Origin: Geobacter sp. OR-1
GTDB taxonomy: Bacteria; Desulfobacterota; Desulfuromonadia; Geobacterales; DSM-12255
Length of the DNA: 64,000 bases
Assembly: GCF_000813145.1 (NCBI RefSeq)
Contig: NZ_BAZF01000006.1
Coordinates: forward strand, 62,001-126,000
Direction of reading: 5' to 3'
The notes below the pieces were generated by a model. The model had not been told where the DNA came from. It worked only from the letters and a program-made list of their open reading frames with translations, and searched no databases. Of the stretch, positions 9,498 to 17,955 are shown piece after piece. The position numbers and the translations under genes were made by a program. Within the stretch, counting starts at the first letter, position 1. Each line of letters starts with the position of its first letter.

Positions 9498-9670
9498 GGA
9501 GAACACCTCCGTATTAAACATTTAGATAAAGTGACTAATAACACTTTAGCGTTATATCACAGGGTAAATGTATAGCATTTGATGTGCCAACCCATTAATG
9601 AGAGCCGGTAAAATCGTTGGCATAACATAAATAGTCCCTGCAGCATTTGAATATATCCCCATTTTAAACA

Positions 9671-9707
9671 AAAAAATCCCCGGCATCAGGAGTTCCAATG
9701 CCGGGGA
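9671..9707 (-). terminator. Strong minus-strand terminator with no close gene
   Basis: A 10-bp perfect stem (TCCCCGGCAT with ATGCCGGGGA, 9677-9686 and 9698-9707) is preceded on the plus strand by an A run, that is, followed by a T run on the minus strand. The nearest minus-strand gene ends 200 bases away (9906), so it either ends that mRNA after a long 3' tail or ends a small RNA transcribed from 9710-9900. Confidence 0.8.
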
Positions 9708-9905
9708 AGAATGAAAGGAAGGAATTTTAGCTTTCATCCTCATGTTGTTTGCACGAATGTCTATTCTCCCAAGCTATAAACAAAGAGCCGCTCCGATATT
9801 GAGTGGCCCTTTTTGCTTCATGTGCCCCCGAAATCCCCTGCTGCCGGCTTCATTACTAGCAGCGGTTGAGTGTCAAGGATTGGGCATCTGCTGTGCCTAG
9901 CCCCT

Positions 9906-10214
9906 CTATCTATAATCATAGTGCCTGAAAATACGATTCATAAACTTCCGATGCATGTAACTGTGCTTATTGATTTCATTAGTAGTAAAAATATATCGTA
10001 AGTTTGCCATCTGCTGATATATAGAGAAATTTCTTCTATCAGAACCCGAATAATCTTCTCCTCCCTGCCCCCGAATTTGATCTAATGCAACACGCACCCA
10101 GCCACTAGAACGCCGGAAAGAAATTATTTTCCTAGCCTTTATAAGCATGTCAAGATCTTCTGCATCCACCATTCCCTTTTGACCATTTACGTAACAAACC
10201 GAAATTTTTATCAT
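9906..10214 (-). CDS. GSU3473-like small protein
   Basis: A 102-residue protein. The first 60 residues read as a compact domain: a beta hairpin (KISVCYVNGQKGMV), a helix ending LIKARKII, then SFRRSSGWVRVALDQIRG and a closing YSGSDRRN. This matches my recollection of small Geobacteraceae proteins annotated as the GSU3473 family, which show the same Gly/Val hairpin, FRRxSGW and G-x-x-RR ending. The 40-residue tail is basic and not part of that domain. Function is unknown. The family call is from memory and should be checked by profile search. Confidence 0.65.
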   Translation of the reverse strand: MIKISVCYVNGQKGMVDAEDLDMLIKARKIISFRRSSGWVRVALDQIRGQGGEDYSGSDRRNFSIYQQMANLRYIFTTNEINKHSYMHRKFMNRIFRHYDYR

Positions 10215-10500
10215 GGCTCCTGTCCTCGCTGTATTACCAGATGAAATTAGTAAATGAATATACCTAATAATCGATATCCTTATTTAGCTTAAACCGTGCC
10301 ACACACAACATATTTAAATCATTGGGTATATTTTACTTATTACCTGTTCAAATATTGAGCTCAATGAATGAGGTTTCACGCACTGGCAAACTTTGCGTTC
10401 CAATTCCATTGGTTATTGTCATGGGAGGAGAAACTAGAATATAGGCAAGGATAGATTTACACTTCAATGAATATGAAGCTTGGTAATTAGAGCGATATGC

Positions 10501-11079
10501 TCAGGGAAACCACTCGCAGGTATTATAAGTAAATTTTGAAGGGGTACAGGCGATACCGAAATCAATGTTGCAGAATCCATCAAGTAAGGCTCTTTGAGAG
10601 AGTTCTGAGGGACAACACCGACAGTCAGTACGCCGGCTATTTTTGCGGTATCTACTAAAGCGGCATAGAAGGCCTGGCAATAACCAGTGAATCGAGCCAT
10701 GAACTTCATGAATACGGTCCTCGGCATAACCGGCTTTCTGGAACTGGCCGTCCACATTGGAGGTGACAACGAAGTAGTCGGCCCTGTTTTTCTCTATCCA
10801 CCTCTTGATGATATGAAAACCTTCGTGTGGGACTGTTTCCCGGTAAAGGTTGGTGCGATGCCCATAGAAACCCCAGGCAAAATGGGGGTCATTGATAAAA
10901 TGCTGGGGAGTGGCGCATTCGGCAAAAGAAAGCCCAAGACGTTCATACGCTGGATATGCCTTCCAGAATCCGCGATCTCCCCTGAAGTCCGGTAGTCCCG
11001 AATCCACTCCCATTCCAGCCCCGGCAGTGATTATGAACGCTTCTGCTTCTTTGATTGCCGAAGCGGGTCGGTCGTACAT
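10501..11079 (-). pseudogene. Sir2-family deacetylase, 3'-truncated remnant
   Basis: Residues 1 to about 132 are a good NAD-dependent sirtuin N-terminus: TAGAGMGVDSGLPDFRG for NAD binding, TSNVDGQ, and the catalytic HEVHGSIH. From about base 10683 leftwards the reading becomes unrelated (a Cys/Arg-rich tail) and ends after 192 residues. The zinc-binding Cys pairs and the C-terminal Rossmann part are absent. In another frame the same DNA (10464-10680) encodes an equally unfamiliar stretch (AKIAGVLTVGVVPQNSL). The gene has therefore lost its 3' half by deletion or replacement and should be inactive. It is read in the same direction as the accessory genes upstream. Confidence 0.8.
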
Positions 11080-11155
11080 GTTTGCTTTTCTCTCCTTTGC
11101 AGCAAAGAACCCACCCGGACTCGTCAGAACCTGTAGTGCAAACTCGAAAAGGAAA

Positions 11156-11785
11156 TCAGTCAGAACTCCATAATTTCAGTGCCTTTGAAAATTCAGCTTC
11201 AAATTCTGACCCTGCGTACTTGCTTTCAAGCCAATCGGCAATCCAGATAAAATCGATAATATTTCTATTTTTATTCGGATTTGACGGCTGAACATAGATA
11301 ATCTCAATGCCCGAGTTGGTCCCCGAATATTCCCTATCGGCATTGAGCAGGCCGAGAGCTTGGAGCTTCTCAAGCAGATGCCCATATTTAGTTTTGTAAT
11401 TTGAGGCAGCTGATATCGTCACGATGCCTTCAATTATCAATTTCATTTCTTTAGATTTCGCTGCCTCCAGATACTTGTCCTGCCCAGGTCGTAAAGAGCC
11501 GCTGTCTGTTTTGAATTCCACAAGATAGTTCATACCATTATCGGTGACGATAAAGAAATCAACCTTGTATGACCTGTCGGCCATGTTTGTCTTTTCATAG
11601 GCATCATTGACGGTGCCCAGCCGGAGAGGCAATTCAGGTATGATCCCGGCAACTTTGATTCCCAGGAAATCACTCATAAAGTCAGGCAGGTAATACCCAA
11701 CAAGGCTATCGATCCGCGGTTCCGCCTTATATGCAGGCAGCTTTTTCCAGTCGGCCATCATTTCGAAATAACCTTGCCAATCCAT
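11156..11785 (-). CDS. Putative PD-(D/E)XK nuclease-like protein
   Basis: A 209-residue protein I do not recognise by name. It shows a plausible PD-(D/E)XK core: Asp76 in YKVDFFIV, then Glu90-Phe-Lys92 in YLVEFKTD, then a helix with Gln102 (GQDKYLEAA). This is the usual D...EXK...Q order of restriction-endonuclease-like folds. It has no signal peptide or membrane segment. AAGGA lies six bases before the ATG. It lies 29 bases downstream of the WYL regulator and probably shares its mRNA with the DUF2779 gene. A nuclease role is inferred from the motif only; structure prediction would test it. Confidence 0.65.
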   Translation of the reverse strand: MDWQGYFEMMADWKKLPAYKAEPRIDSLVGYYLPDFMSDFLGIKVAGIIPELPLRLGTVNDAYEKTNMADRSYKVDFFIVTDNGMNYLVEFKTDSGSLRPGQDKYLEAAKSKEMKLIIEGIVTISAASNYKTKYGHLLEKLQALGLLNADREYSGTNSGIEIIYVQPSNPNKNRNIIDFIWIADWLESKYAGSEFEAEFSKALKLWSSD

Positions 11786-11814
11786 TCAATATCCTTTCCG
11801 AATTTAACGAGACA

Positions 11815-12813
11815 TTAAGCCTTGTATCTCTTAATCATCCCGTTAACCGTTTCGATCATTTCGTCCCTCAGTTTCTTGGGCTTCACGACCTCCACCTGGT
11901 TGCCAAACCCGAGTAGCCACCAACGGAGCTGCGCTGTATCGGCAACCGTTGCCGTAACTACCACCTCGCTATCGGAAAGTTTCTTGATTTCCTGATCCGT
12001 TGACAGAGGGGTTTCGGACAGATGATAAGCTGCACCCGCGGTGAAATTCGCTACCAGCTTGATGTCGCTGGCGCTGACCGGGAAATGGAATTCTTTCTGG
12101 TTCTCGACATAATCCCGCAAAGAAAAGCCCTCGATTTCCCGAGCAGGCGTTGTCAGGAGTTTTACCGACTCGAACCGGTGCAACGGCATCTGCTTGATGT
12201 CGTCATAATCCCACAGGGTGCAGACCAGACAAACAGCCTTGTTGACGAAAACAATCCCAACGGGATTAATGACACATTCTTCTATGACCTTGCCATTCCT
12301 CCGCCGATATGTGGCTGAGAATCGCAAATCATTGAATAGCGCATCGTAGACCACGCTCAAGACCTGTTCGTCGATGGTCGGTGGGGTAAGCGGTTGCCCT
12401 CGGGATATGAGCTGGACCTTGTCAAGCCAGGCGCGATGCTGCTTTCCATTTCTATCCTTACTCAAGACCGCACTTGCTTCTTTGAAATGAAGCTTAGCTG
12501 ATTCCAGGCAGGCTGTTGGGATCAGAGGACTCATGAACTCTTTCATCAGCCGGAACGTGAGAGCCGTATGGAGATCCATCCCCGGGAGAAGGACTGCGGC
12601 ATCCTTTGCCCAGCTCCATCCTTGCGGGTTTTTTTCGTCCCCATAAATACTGAACTCCTTGCTCAATTCATCCAGATCTCGCTGGATGGTGCGCAAGCTA
12701 CCGAATGGAACCCCAAGATTTTTCAGGCAGGTCTGGATCTGGGTTGTCGATTGCAGTTCCGGATATTTCTTCAGACACCTGAGTATGTTGATATGCCGGA
12801 CGAATTTTTTCAT
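11815..12813 (-). CDS. WYL-domain transcriptional regulator
   Basis: A 332-residue cytoplasmic regulator. The N-terminal 60 residues form a DeoR-like winged helix (LRTIQRDLDELS is the recognition region). A linker follows, then a WYL domain at about 145-235 (SVVYDALFNDLRFSATYRRRNGK ... INPVGIVFVNKAVCLVC) and a WCX extension to the C-terminus. WYL regulators bind ligands, probably nucleic acids, and are strongly linked with defence operons and DNA-damage responses. It lies between the DUF2779 gene (43 bases upstream) and the PD-(D/E)XK-like gene, so it probably controls this operon. The start at 12813 is preferred over GTG codons at 12819 and 12822. Confidence 0.85.
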   Translation of the reverse strand: MKKFVRHINILRCLKKYPELQSTTQIQTCLKNLGVPFGSLRTIQRDLDELSKEFSIYGDEKNPQGWSWAKDAAVLLPGMDLHTALTFRLMKEFMSPLIPTACLESAKLHFKEASAVLSKDRNGKQHRAWLDKVQLISRGQPLTPPTIDEQVLSVVYDALFNDLRFSATYRRRNGKVIEECVINPVGIVFVNKAVCLVCTLWDYDDIKQMPLHRFESVKLLTTPAREIEGFSLRDYVENQKEFHFPVSASDIKLVANFTAGAAYHLSETPLSTDQEIKKLSDSEVVVTATVADTAQLRWWLLGFGNQVEVVKPKKLRDEMIETVNGMIKRYKA

Positions 12814-12856
12814 GGCCACCACCCTTCGGAGTGATCAATCTCGCCTTCCCATAATG

Positions 12857-14359
12857 TTATGCTCTCGTTGTCGTGAGGTTCCTCATGACTTCCAGGATCT
12901 TCACCATGGCAAGCGTATCCAGGCAGCAATAATCTAGGAGCTGCTGCCGAGTCTCTTGAACTTTCCGCTTGTCCGTTTCCCCCCACAGGGAGAGCCAGGC
13001 AATGGATGCCTCTTCCCCATTACTCACCGGCATACCTTTGTATGACAGGTCAGGGATCAAGGCGGGGAGAACAGCTTTGATCGAGTACGACCCATCAAAG
13101 TCCCGGTGATAAATATCCTTCTTCTTGAACGGGGTCATCAGGTCCCGGAAATGTTCGATTAAAGCGGCAATCTTCTTCTGCTTGCGGGGAAACTGCGCCC
13201 CCAGTTCTTTCAATCGGCTGATTTCGAAATTCTGGTTCCAGGCCACAATGCAGCCATCCGCAGGCAGGTTTTCCAGCAGGCTGTTGAGAAAATCCTTACG
13301 TGGGTCTTTGCCCGGTTCAGCCAGGAACTCAAAATGTCGTGGCTTCTTTCCCTGCTTATCAACGACGTGCAGTGAATATTGAAACGGTACCTGCTTGTTC
13401 GGTGAGGTCCCCTCAAAGAGCGGTACCGGGGTCATATAGGTTGTCTCGAAGTCGAGGAAGCAGAGCGGATACCAGAGGTCATCAAGGAAGGTTTTTACCT
13501 TCTCTTCCTCTACAATTACTTTCTTCATTTTCATGGCGTCCAACTGGAGTTTCTGGCGCCACCCAAGCTCCTCCCGCGAGACATCTTTCATAAGGATGAT
13601 CCCTTGCTGGTATAGTGGGAAGGGGTCAGGTTTGCCGATATCAGCGAAATCGAAAACCGAGTGTTTAGGAATATGCTGCCAGCAATGCCCTGAAAAAGCG
13701 CACTCGTATGGGTCGGAGCAGTGTGGGCCGATGTCGATATCAGGCATCTTCCCGGCAAGCATCTTCTTCATGGCTTTCAGGTTGGCGGCCACATCTTTCT
13801 GCATCGACATGATGTCGGTAGTCAGATCGGCTACGGCAAACAGCTCGTTGACGTCGATCTCACCGTTTCGGACATACTTGTTGTTGATATGAACCAGTGA
13901 TGATCGGTTCAGTTTCAGGCCCGAGCCGGTTATCACATAGTATTGGATGGCCAGGTCGTCCATGTAGACATCCTTGACTCCGGTCGAACTCTTCACTTCG
14001 TAAAGTTCCCATCCCCGCTTGCCCCGATGGAGGATGTCGGCCTTCATAAATATCCCGTCGAAACGGAATGTCGCCTCGTAAATGGTTCGCTTTCCGGAAG
14101 CGATAGCCTCCTCAGTCATGGAGATCTGGTCTTCGTATGACAACTCCTCAAAGGGAACCAGGACACCGCCTGGGAACAGCTGCTGCGCCAGAATGCCCAC
14201 ATCGGTGCCGGTGGAAAACGTCGCCTGCTGGGTGACGCTGACCTTATCCTTGAGTTCAGGCTTGTTCTTATGCAACCAGAGGGACTTGTGGCATTGAAGC
14301 CCCTTTACGTAGAGGGATTTGCTAAGGGAATGATTGTTATTGGTCCTATTATCAGGCAT
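12857..14359 (-). CDS. DUF2779 protein: Cas4-like nuclease fused to DEDD exonuclease
   Basis: A 500-residue two-part nuclease. The N-terminal half has a Cas4/RecB-type site (Asp108 in KADIL; Glu121-Val-Lys123 in YEVKSS; Gln139 in AIQYY). Four cysteines at 23, 214, 220 and 226 are placed as in the Fe-S cluster of Cas4 and AddB. The C-terminal half is DnaQ-like: LDFETT (Asp303, Glu305), WNQNFE (about 375-379), Asp406 in FRDLM, and Asp481 in YCCLDTLAM complete a DEDD set. This layout matches the DUF2779 family. It starts behind AAGGAG and heads a likely operon with the WYL regulator and the PD-(D/E)XK-like protein. Motifs are seen; Fe-S binding and a defence role are inferred. Confidence 0.85.
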   Translation of the reverse strand: MPDNRTNNNHSLSKSLYVKGLQCHKSLWLHKNKPELKDKVSVTQQATFSTGTDVGILAQQLFPGGVLVPFEELSYEDQISMTEEAIASGKRTIYEATFRFDGIFMKADILHRGKRGWELYEVKSSTGVKDVYMDDLAIQYYVITGSGLKLNRSSLVHINNKYVRNGEIDVNELFAVADLTTDIMSMQKDVAANLKAMKKMLAGKMPDIDIGPHCSDPYECAFSGHCWQHIPKHSVFDFADIGKPDPFPLYQQGIILMKDVSREELGWRQKLQLDAMKMKKVIVEEEKVKTFLDDLWYPLCFLDFETTYMTPVPLFEGTSPNKQVPFQYSLHVVDKQGKKPRHFEFLAEPGKDPRKDFLNSLLENLPADGCIVAWNQNFEISRLKELGAQFPRKQKKIAALIEHFRDLMTPFKKKDIYHRDFDGSYSIKAVLPALIPDLSYKGMPVSNGEEASIAWLSLWGETDKRKVQETRQQLLDYCCLDTLAMVKILEVMRNLTTTRA

Positions 14360-14389
14360 TCGTTGTCTCCTTTATGCCTTACCCTACCA

Positions 14390-14417
14390 AAAGCCCGCGA
14401 CAAAACCTGTCGCGGGC
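14390..14417 (-). terminator. Terminator between the AAA and DUF2779 genes
   Basis: A 10-bp perfect G/C-rich stem (GCCCGCGACA at 14393-14402 with TGTCGCGGGC at 14408-14417) and a 5-base loop, followed on the minus strand by TTTTGG. It closes the clpP-like/AAA transcription unit and separates it from the DUF2779 operon. Confidence 0.85.
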
Positions 14418-14478
14418 AGGTATATTTCATTTCTTCGGCTTGAAGGGACGACAAGTTAACCCGAAATCTTCAAGGAAT

Positions 14479-16714
14479 TTACCCTCCACCGAAGAGAACC
14501 GGGATCACCGACTTCCCGCGGAGTTGGGCTATGGTCTCGTAAATGTCGCGGAGCCCAGGTTCGTTCCTCCCTTGTATCAACGCCCGAACCTCTGCTTTCG
14601 TGGCAAGGGAATCTATTTCGGCGATGTGCATTGGATTCTTCTCCACCAGCGCCGTCAGTTCTTGTTCTGAGAACACTTCGTTGGCGAGATTGGCTTGCCA
14701 TTGCCTAACCTGCAAAGCGTTTGACGGGAAAGTAAGAGTCAGATGGTGGTGGAACTCGACAGGGATTTTTTGCGACTTGATCCCCTTGGTCACAAGGCAG
14801 AAAAAACCTCGTTGCGTACGAAGCTTGGCCAGCATTTCTTGGTATTTCGAACAACTATCATTATCAAATTCGGAATTTATTATTCGCGCTGCCTCGCCGG
14901 TCCAGTCAACGAAGAGAGTGATTGCGCTGTCAGCCCTGGCATCGGAGAAAGCAAGCGTCATGGGGTATACTTTTCTCTGGGTAACCGGATCGACAAGCAT
15001 TTCATCACGCAATATTGAGGAAACCGTCTCGAAATCGAATACCCTGAGTGGCACTCCAAGTTCCCCGGCTAATGCAGAGACCGCATGTATTCCTGTTGTT
15101 GCGTCGGTTGTGCTTATCAGTAGATTGAACCCTCGTCCACTCTGTCTCATCCAATCCCAAGCAACCATGACCCCGTTCAACTCGTTCTTTTGTGTTTGGC
15201 TGAATGGGAGGTCTACCACTTTTGCTACCGGATTGGTGGTGGTGCATATCCTGCTGAGTTCACTAATCGATGCGGTTTGCAGGCTTGCGGCGTGTTCTAG
15301 TTGTTCCTGGGTTAACAGCTTACCCTTGTTCCCATCCTCCTCAGCGGCATTGATCGCCATGAGAATGGCATTCTTGATCAGCCCGCCGCTGAACTGATAC
15401 CGCTCTGCCAAAGACTCCAGATTGGCATCGGCTGACAAGGTCACTTCGGGGGGGAATCAACGCCTGCCACATCTTGAGCCGAAGTGCCTCATCGGGTAAT
15501 GAGAACAGGACCTTCATGCTGATCCTTCGATCCATGGCTGGGTCGAGATCTACTGCCTTGTTGGTGGCAAGTATGGTTATGCATCTTGCTTTCTCGATCT
15601 CCATCAGAAGTGCGCGGCTACGTCTGGTGTTAAAGGATTCACTGAATATGTCGTCGCATTCGTCCAGAAATACGATTCCTCCCATAAGCGCTGCTTCGCG
15701 GAAAAGCAATTCCAGGACATCATCGTCCGATATCGGGATATTGCTCATTTCTTCCATGTTCAGGGAGACCAGCGGACAGGAGAGATAGTTTGCAAGCCCC
15801 TTGGCAAGCATTGTCTTGCCGGTGCCGGAAGGACCATGGAACAGGTATGCGAGCCCTGTCCCATAGCCGAAGAACTCGTCAATCTCGCTCAAAGTGCCGT
15901 TTTGACGGCTTGCCAGAAACCGCTCAGCAGTTCGTACGACCTCCTGCTTCTGTTGTTCGGGAAGCACCACCTGCTCAAGCCGCACGATGCTCTTTTCGAA
16001 CTTGATGAAGCGAAAGGCCGCATGGTATCGGTTGTTGTCCCCGACAATCCTCCTCACGAACCGCTCTTGCAAATATACCGACATCTTTATGATGCTTTGG
16101 GTATTACCCAGACAGTCCGTGTCGGAATGGAGAACCTCGTTCCTCATGAGGCTTCCATCAATGGCAAAGTAACGGCGATATGCCAGCTGTTCCCCCAACT
16201 CTCCGGTTATGATCGAAAGGATTACCCCTATCTCCATCCCATTGTCACAGTGGCGCTCCAGGCGGCTTGACTCGAATGTGGCGTAAAATTCGGATGATGA
16301 GAACTGCATCAGCAGCAGGAGCACAATCTTCCGTTCGATCTCGTCCAGTTCGAAGCTGTCGCAGAACTCGACAAAGTTAAGCTTGAGGCCTTGGTCCGTT
16401 GTTAACCCTTCACGGCAACGGTTCTCCTGGGTCACCTTCTCGAGCAGATCCTTGGCCTGATTGACGTCTGCCCCTTCAGGAAGGAAAGGGAATTTGCTGG
16501 TCGGTGTTTCATCATCGTCCCAACCAGCTGCTCCTCTCCTGAGTGCCGCAACAGCGACCATCAGACGTGCCTCCAACTCAAGCGCTTGGAGGTGTTCATT
16601 GTTGGTACTGAACGGCTTTAGTTCAAGGAGAGGGTCCTGACGGCCGGAGATGGAGATAACCTGCGCAGATTGGTCGGTTGGGCTGTATCCTGTTTGCATG
16701 ACAGTGCCGTGCAT
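14479..16714 (-). pseudogene. Double-AAA ATPase partner of ClpP-like protease, split by a 1-base frameshift
   Basis: Two frames, 16714-15341 and 15444-14479, form one protein. Removing one base near 15448-15454 (a run of seven C on the coding strand) reads LIPPEVTLSADANLE without a break and gives about 744 residues. Residues 1-280 match nothing I know. D1 (about 280-440) is a complete AAA ATPase: Walker A GPSGTGKT (294-301), Walker B IVFLDECDD, sensor Asn385, Arg finger DRRIS. D2 (about 490-640) keeps the fold, but its P-loop reads STTDATTGIHAV and its Walker B lacks Glu, so it should not hydrolyse ATP. The gene starts three bases after the protease stop. The extra base may be an assembly error, a phase-variable tract or a +1 recoding site. 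Confidence 0.8.
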
Positions 16715-16717
16715 TGG

Positions 16718-17284
16718 TTACCCCCTTCTTCTGATCGGTTCGATGATGTCGGCAAGCCCATGCTGGATGGCTTCATCCGGGGTCAGCCAGGTATCGACGT
16801 CACGCAGGAGATACTTTTCCAGTTCTGCCCGGTCTTTGATGTTCGAATAGGTGAGGTAGTGGGACAGGATCCGATCGTGTTCAAGGTCTTCTTCCTTGCG
16901 GCCGGCGATGAGTTGGCTGTGGTTGCCGAAGTTGAAGGCGGAGAAACGGTGAGAGAGTATGGAGGTGCGGGGGGTGATTACCCGGCGCCCTTTTTCGCCG
17001 GTCATGAAAATCAGGAGCCCCATGGAGGCGATCATGCCGATGCCGGTGGTGTAGATCGGGACACGGGACCATTCCATGATGTCGATGATCGAAAAACCTG
17101 CCGGGCACGAACCGCCCGGAGAGTTGATGACCATCTGGATCTGGCTGGTCTCTCCCTTGATGTTGTACTCGATGATCTGCTTGCAGACCGCTTCTGCGGT
17201 CCCGTTGTTTATGGCTCCTGAGATGTAGATGATGCCATAGTCATCGAGCCCCTGATCTTTCTTTTGCTTGTCGTTGTCAGCCAT
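16718..17284 (-). CDS. ClpP-like serine protease, accessory copy
   Basis: A 188-residue ClpP-fold protease with an intact catalytic triad: Ser87 in GMIASMG, His112 in ILSHRF and Asp164 in VDTWLTP, plus the oxyanion strand INSPGGS. It lacks the propeptide and the hydrophobic N-terminal gate loop of housekeeping ClpP and is divergent from it (for example YGIIYISGAINNGTAEAV). It carries AGGAGG and is coupled to the AAA ATPase three bases downstream, which suggests that this ATPase rather than ClpX or ClpA feeds it. The pair would be a dedicated unfoldase-protease in an accessory island. Substrates are unknown. Confidence 0.88.
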   Translation of the reverse strand: MADNDKQKKDQGLDDYGIIYISGAINNGTAEAVCKQIIEYNIKGETSQIQMVINSPGGSCPAGFSIIDIMEWSRVPIYTTGIGMIASMGLLIFMTGEKGRRVITPRTSILSHRFSAFNFGNHSQLIAGRKEEDLEHDRILSHYLTYSNIKDRAELEKYLLRDVDTWLTPDEAIQHGLADIIEPIRRRG

Positions 17285-17540
17285 TGGGTGCCTCCTGAAT
17301 TTTGTTTATGGTTCAGGAATACACCCGTGGCACGTCAGAATCTGTCGTGTAACAACAGGTCAAGAATTTTTAAAAGTTATAGTGTGTAGTGATGGTATTT
17401 ACCGTAGAAATAAGGCAATGCTTTCGCCGCTGATGGTGTCAGGTCAATGTATGCTTTTGAGTTTAAAAGCTCCCACGATAACGGCACAAAGGGAGGCAAT
17501 TTTATTTTATCCTTTGATCGTTTAACGCGACTCATTGGCG

Positions 17541-17849
17541 TTATTTCTCCGATGAGCGTTCAATGAAACTTCTAATGTCTTCTGCCTTCCATGCCGTTAT
17601 CCTTTGACCCAAATGATGTACTGGAGCTGGGTATCTGCCAGACTTGACCCCAGCCCACCAGGTTGATTTGCTTACTGGAATGAGCGGTGGGTAAAAAGGT
17701 GCTTCAGTCTTGCGACCAGATTTTCCGTCGGCATCATTATCTGTGTTGGCTGTTTTTTTCCGGGGTGAAGCCGCAAGGGTTCCAATTATCTGGGAAAGCC
17801 TTAAGTAGCCAGTTGTTGGGATGCTGTGGAATAATATTTCTGTATCCAT
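17541..17849 (-). CDS. AlpA-family regulator / excisionase-like protein
   Basis: A 102-residue DNA-binding protein. LRLSQIIG, then VSKSTWWAGVKSGRYPAPVHHLG and WKAEDIRSFIE, match the AlpA/MerR-like winged helix found beside P4-type integrases, where it acts as activator or recombination directionality factor. A 30-residue Lys/Asp-rich insertion interrupts the first helix pair, which is unusual. The start at 17849 follows AAGGAG. The 17285-17540 stretch downstream shows no gene. It probably controls integrase or excision of the island. Confidence 0.8.
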   Translation of the reverse strand: MDTEILFHSIPTTGYLRLSQIIGTLAASPRKKTANTDNDADGKSGRKTEAPFYPPLIPVSKSTWWAGVKSGRYPAPVHHLGQRITAWKAEDIRSFIERSSEK

Positions 17850-17955
17850 GGGAATCTCCTTTGTACGATTGGTGTCACGGAGATCCTATGGCATCCAAAA
17901 ATATCACTGTATGCACTCGTGTAAAAAGATGAGGGTGCAACAATAGATCGGAATT

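Noticed and set aside
9552-9743. 63-codon minus-strand ORF over the orphan terminator
   Set aside because: It would translate through the hairpin and has no clear start site.
9700-9905. Possible GEMM (cyclic dinucleotide) riboswitch before the orphan terminator
   Set aside because: GCAAAC and GAAAGC bits occur, but the paired stems and tetraloop receptor of the motif are absent.
12165-12180. GACTCGAACCGG, a 12-base match to the tRNA-Leu T arm, as a possible second att site
   Set aside because: It lies inside the WYL coding sequence and is too short; this size of match is expected by chance.
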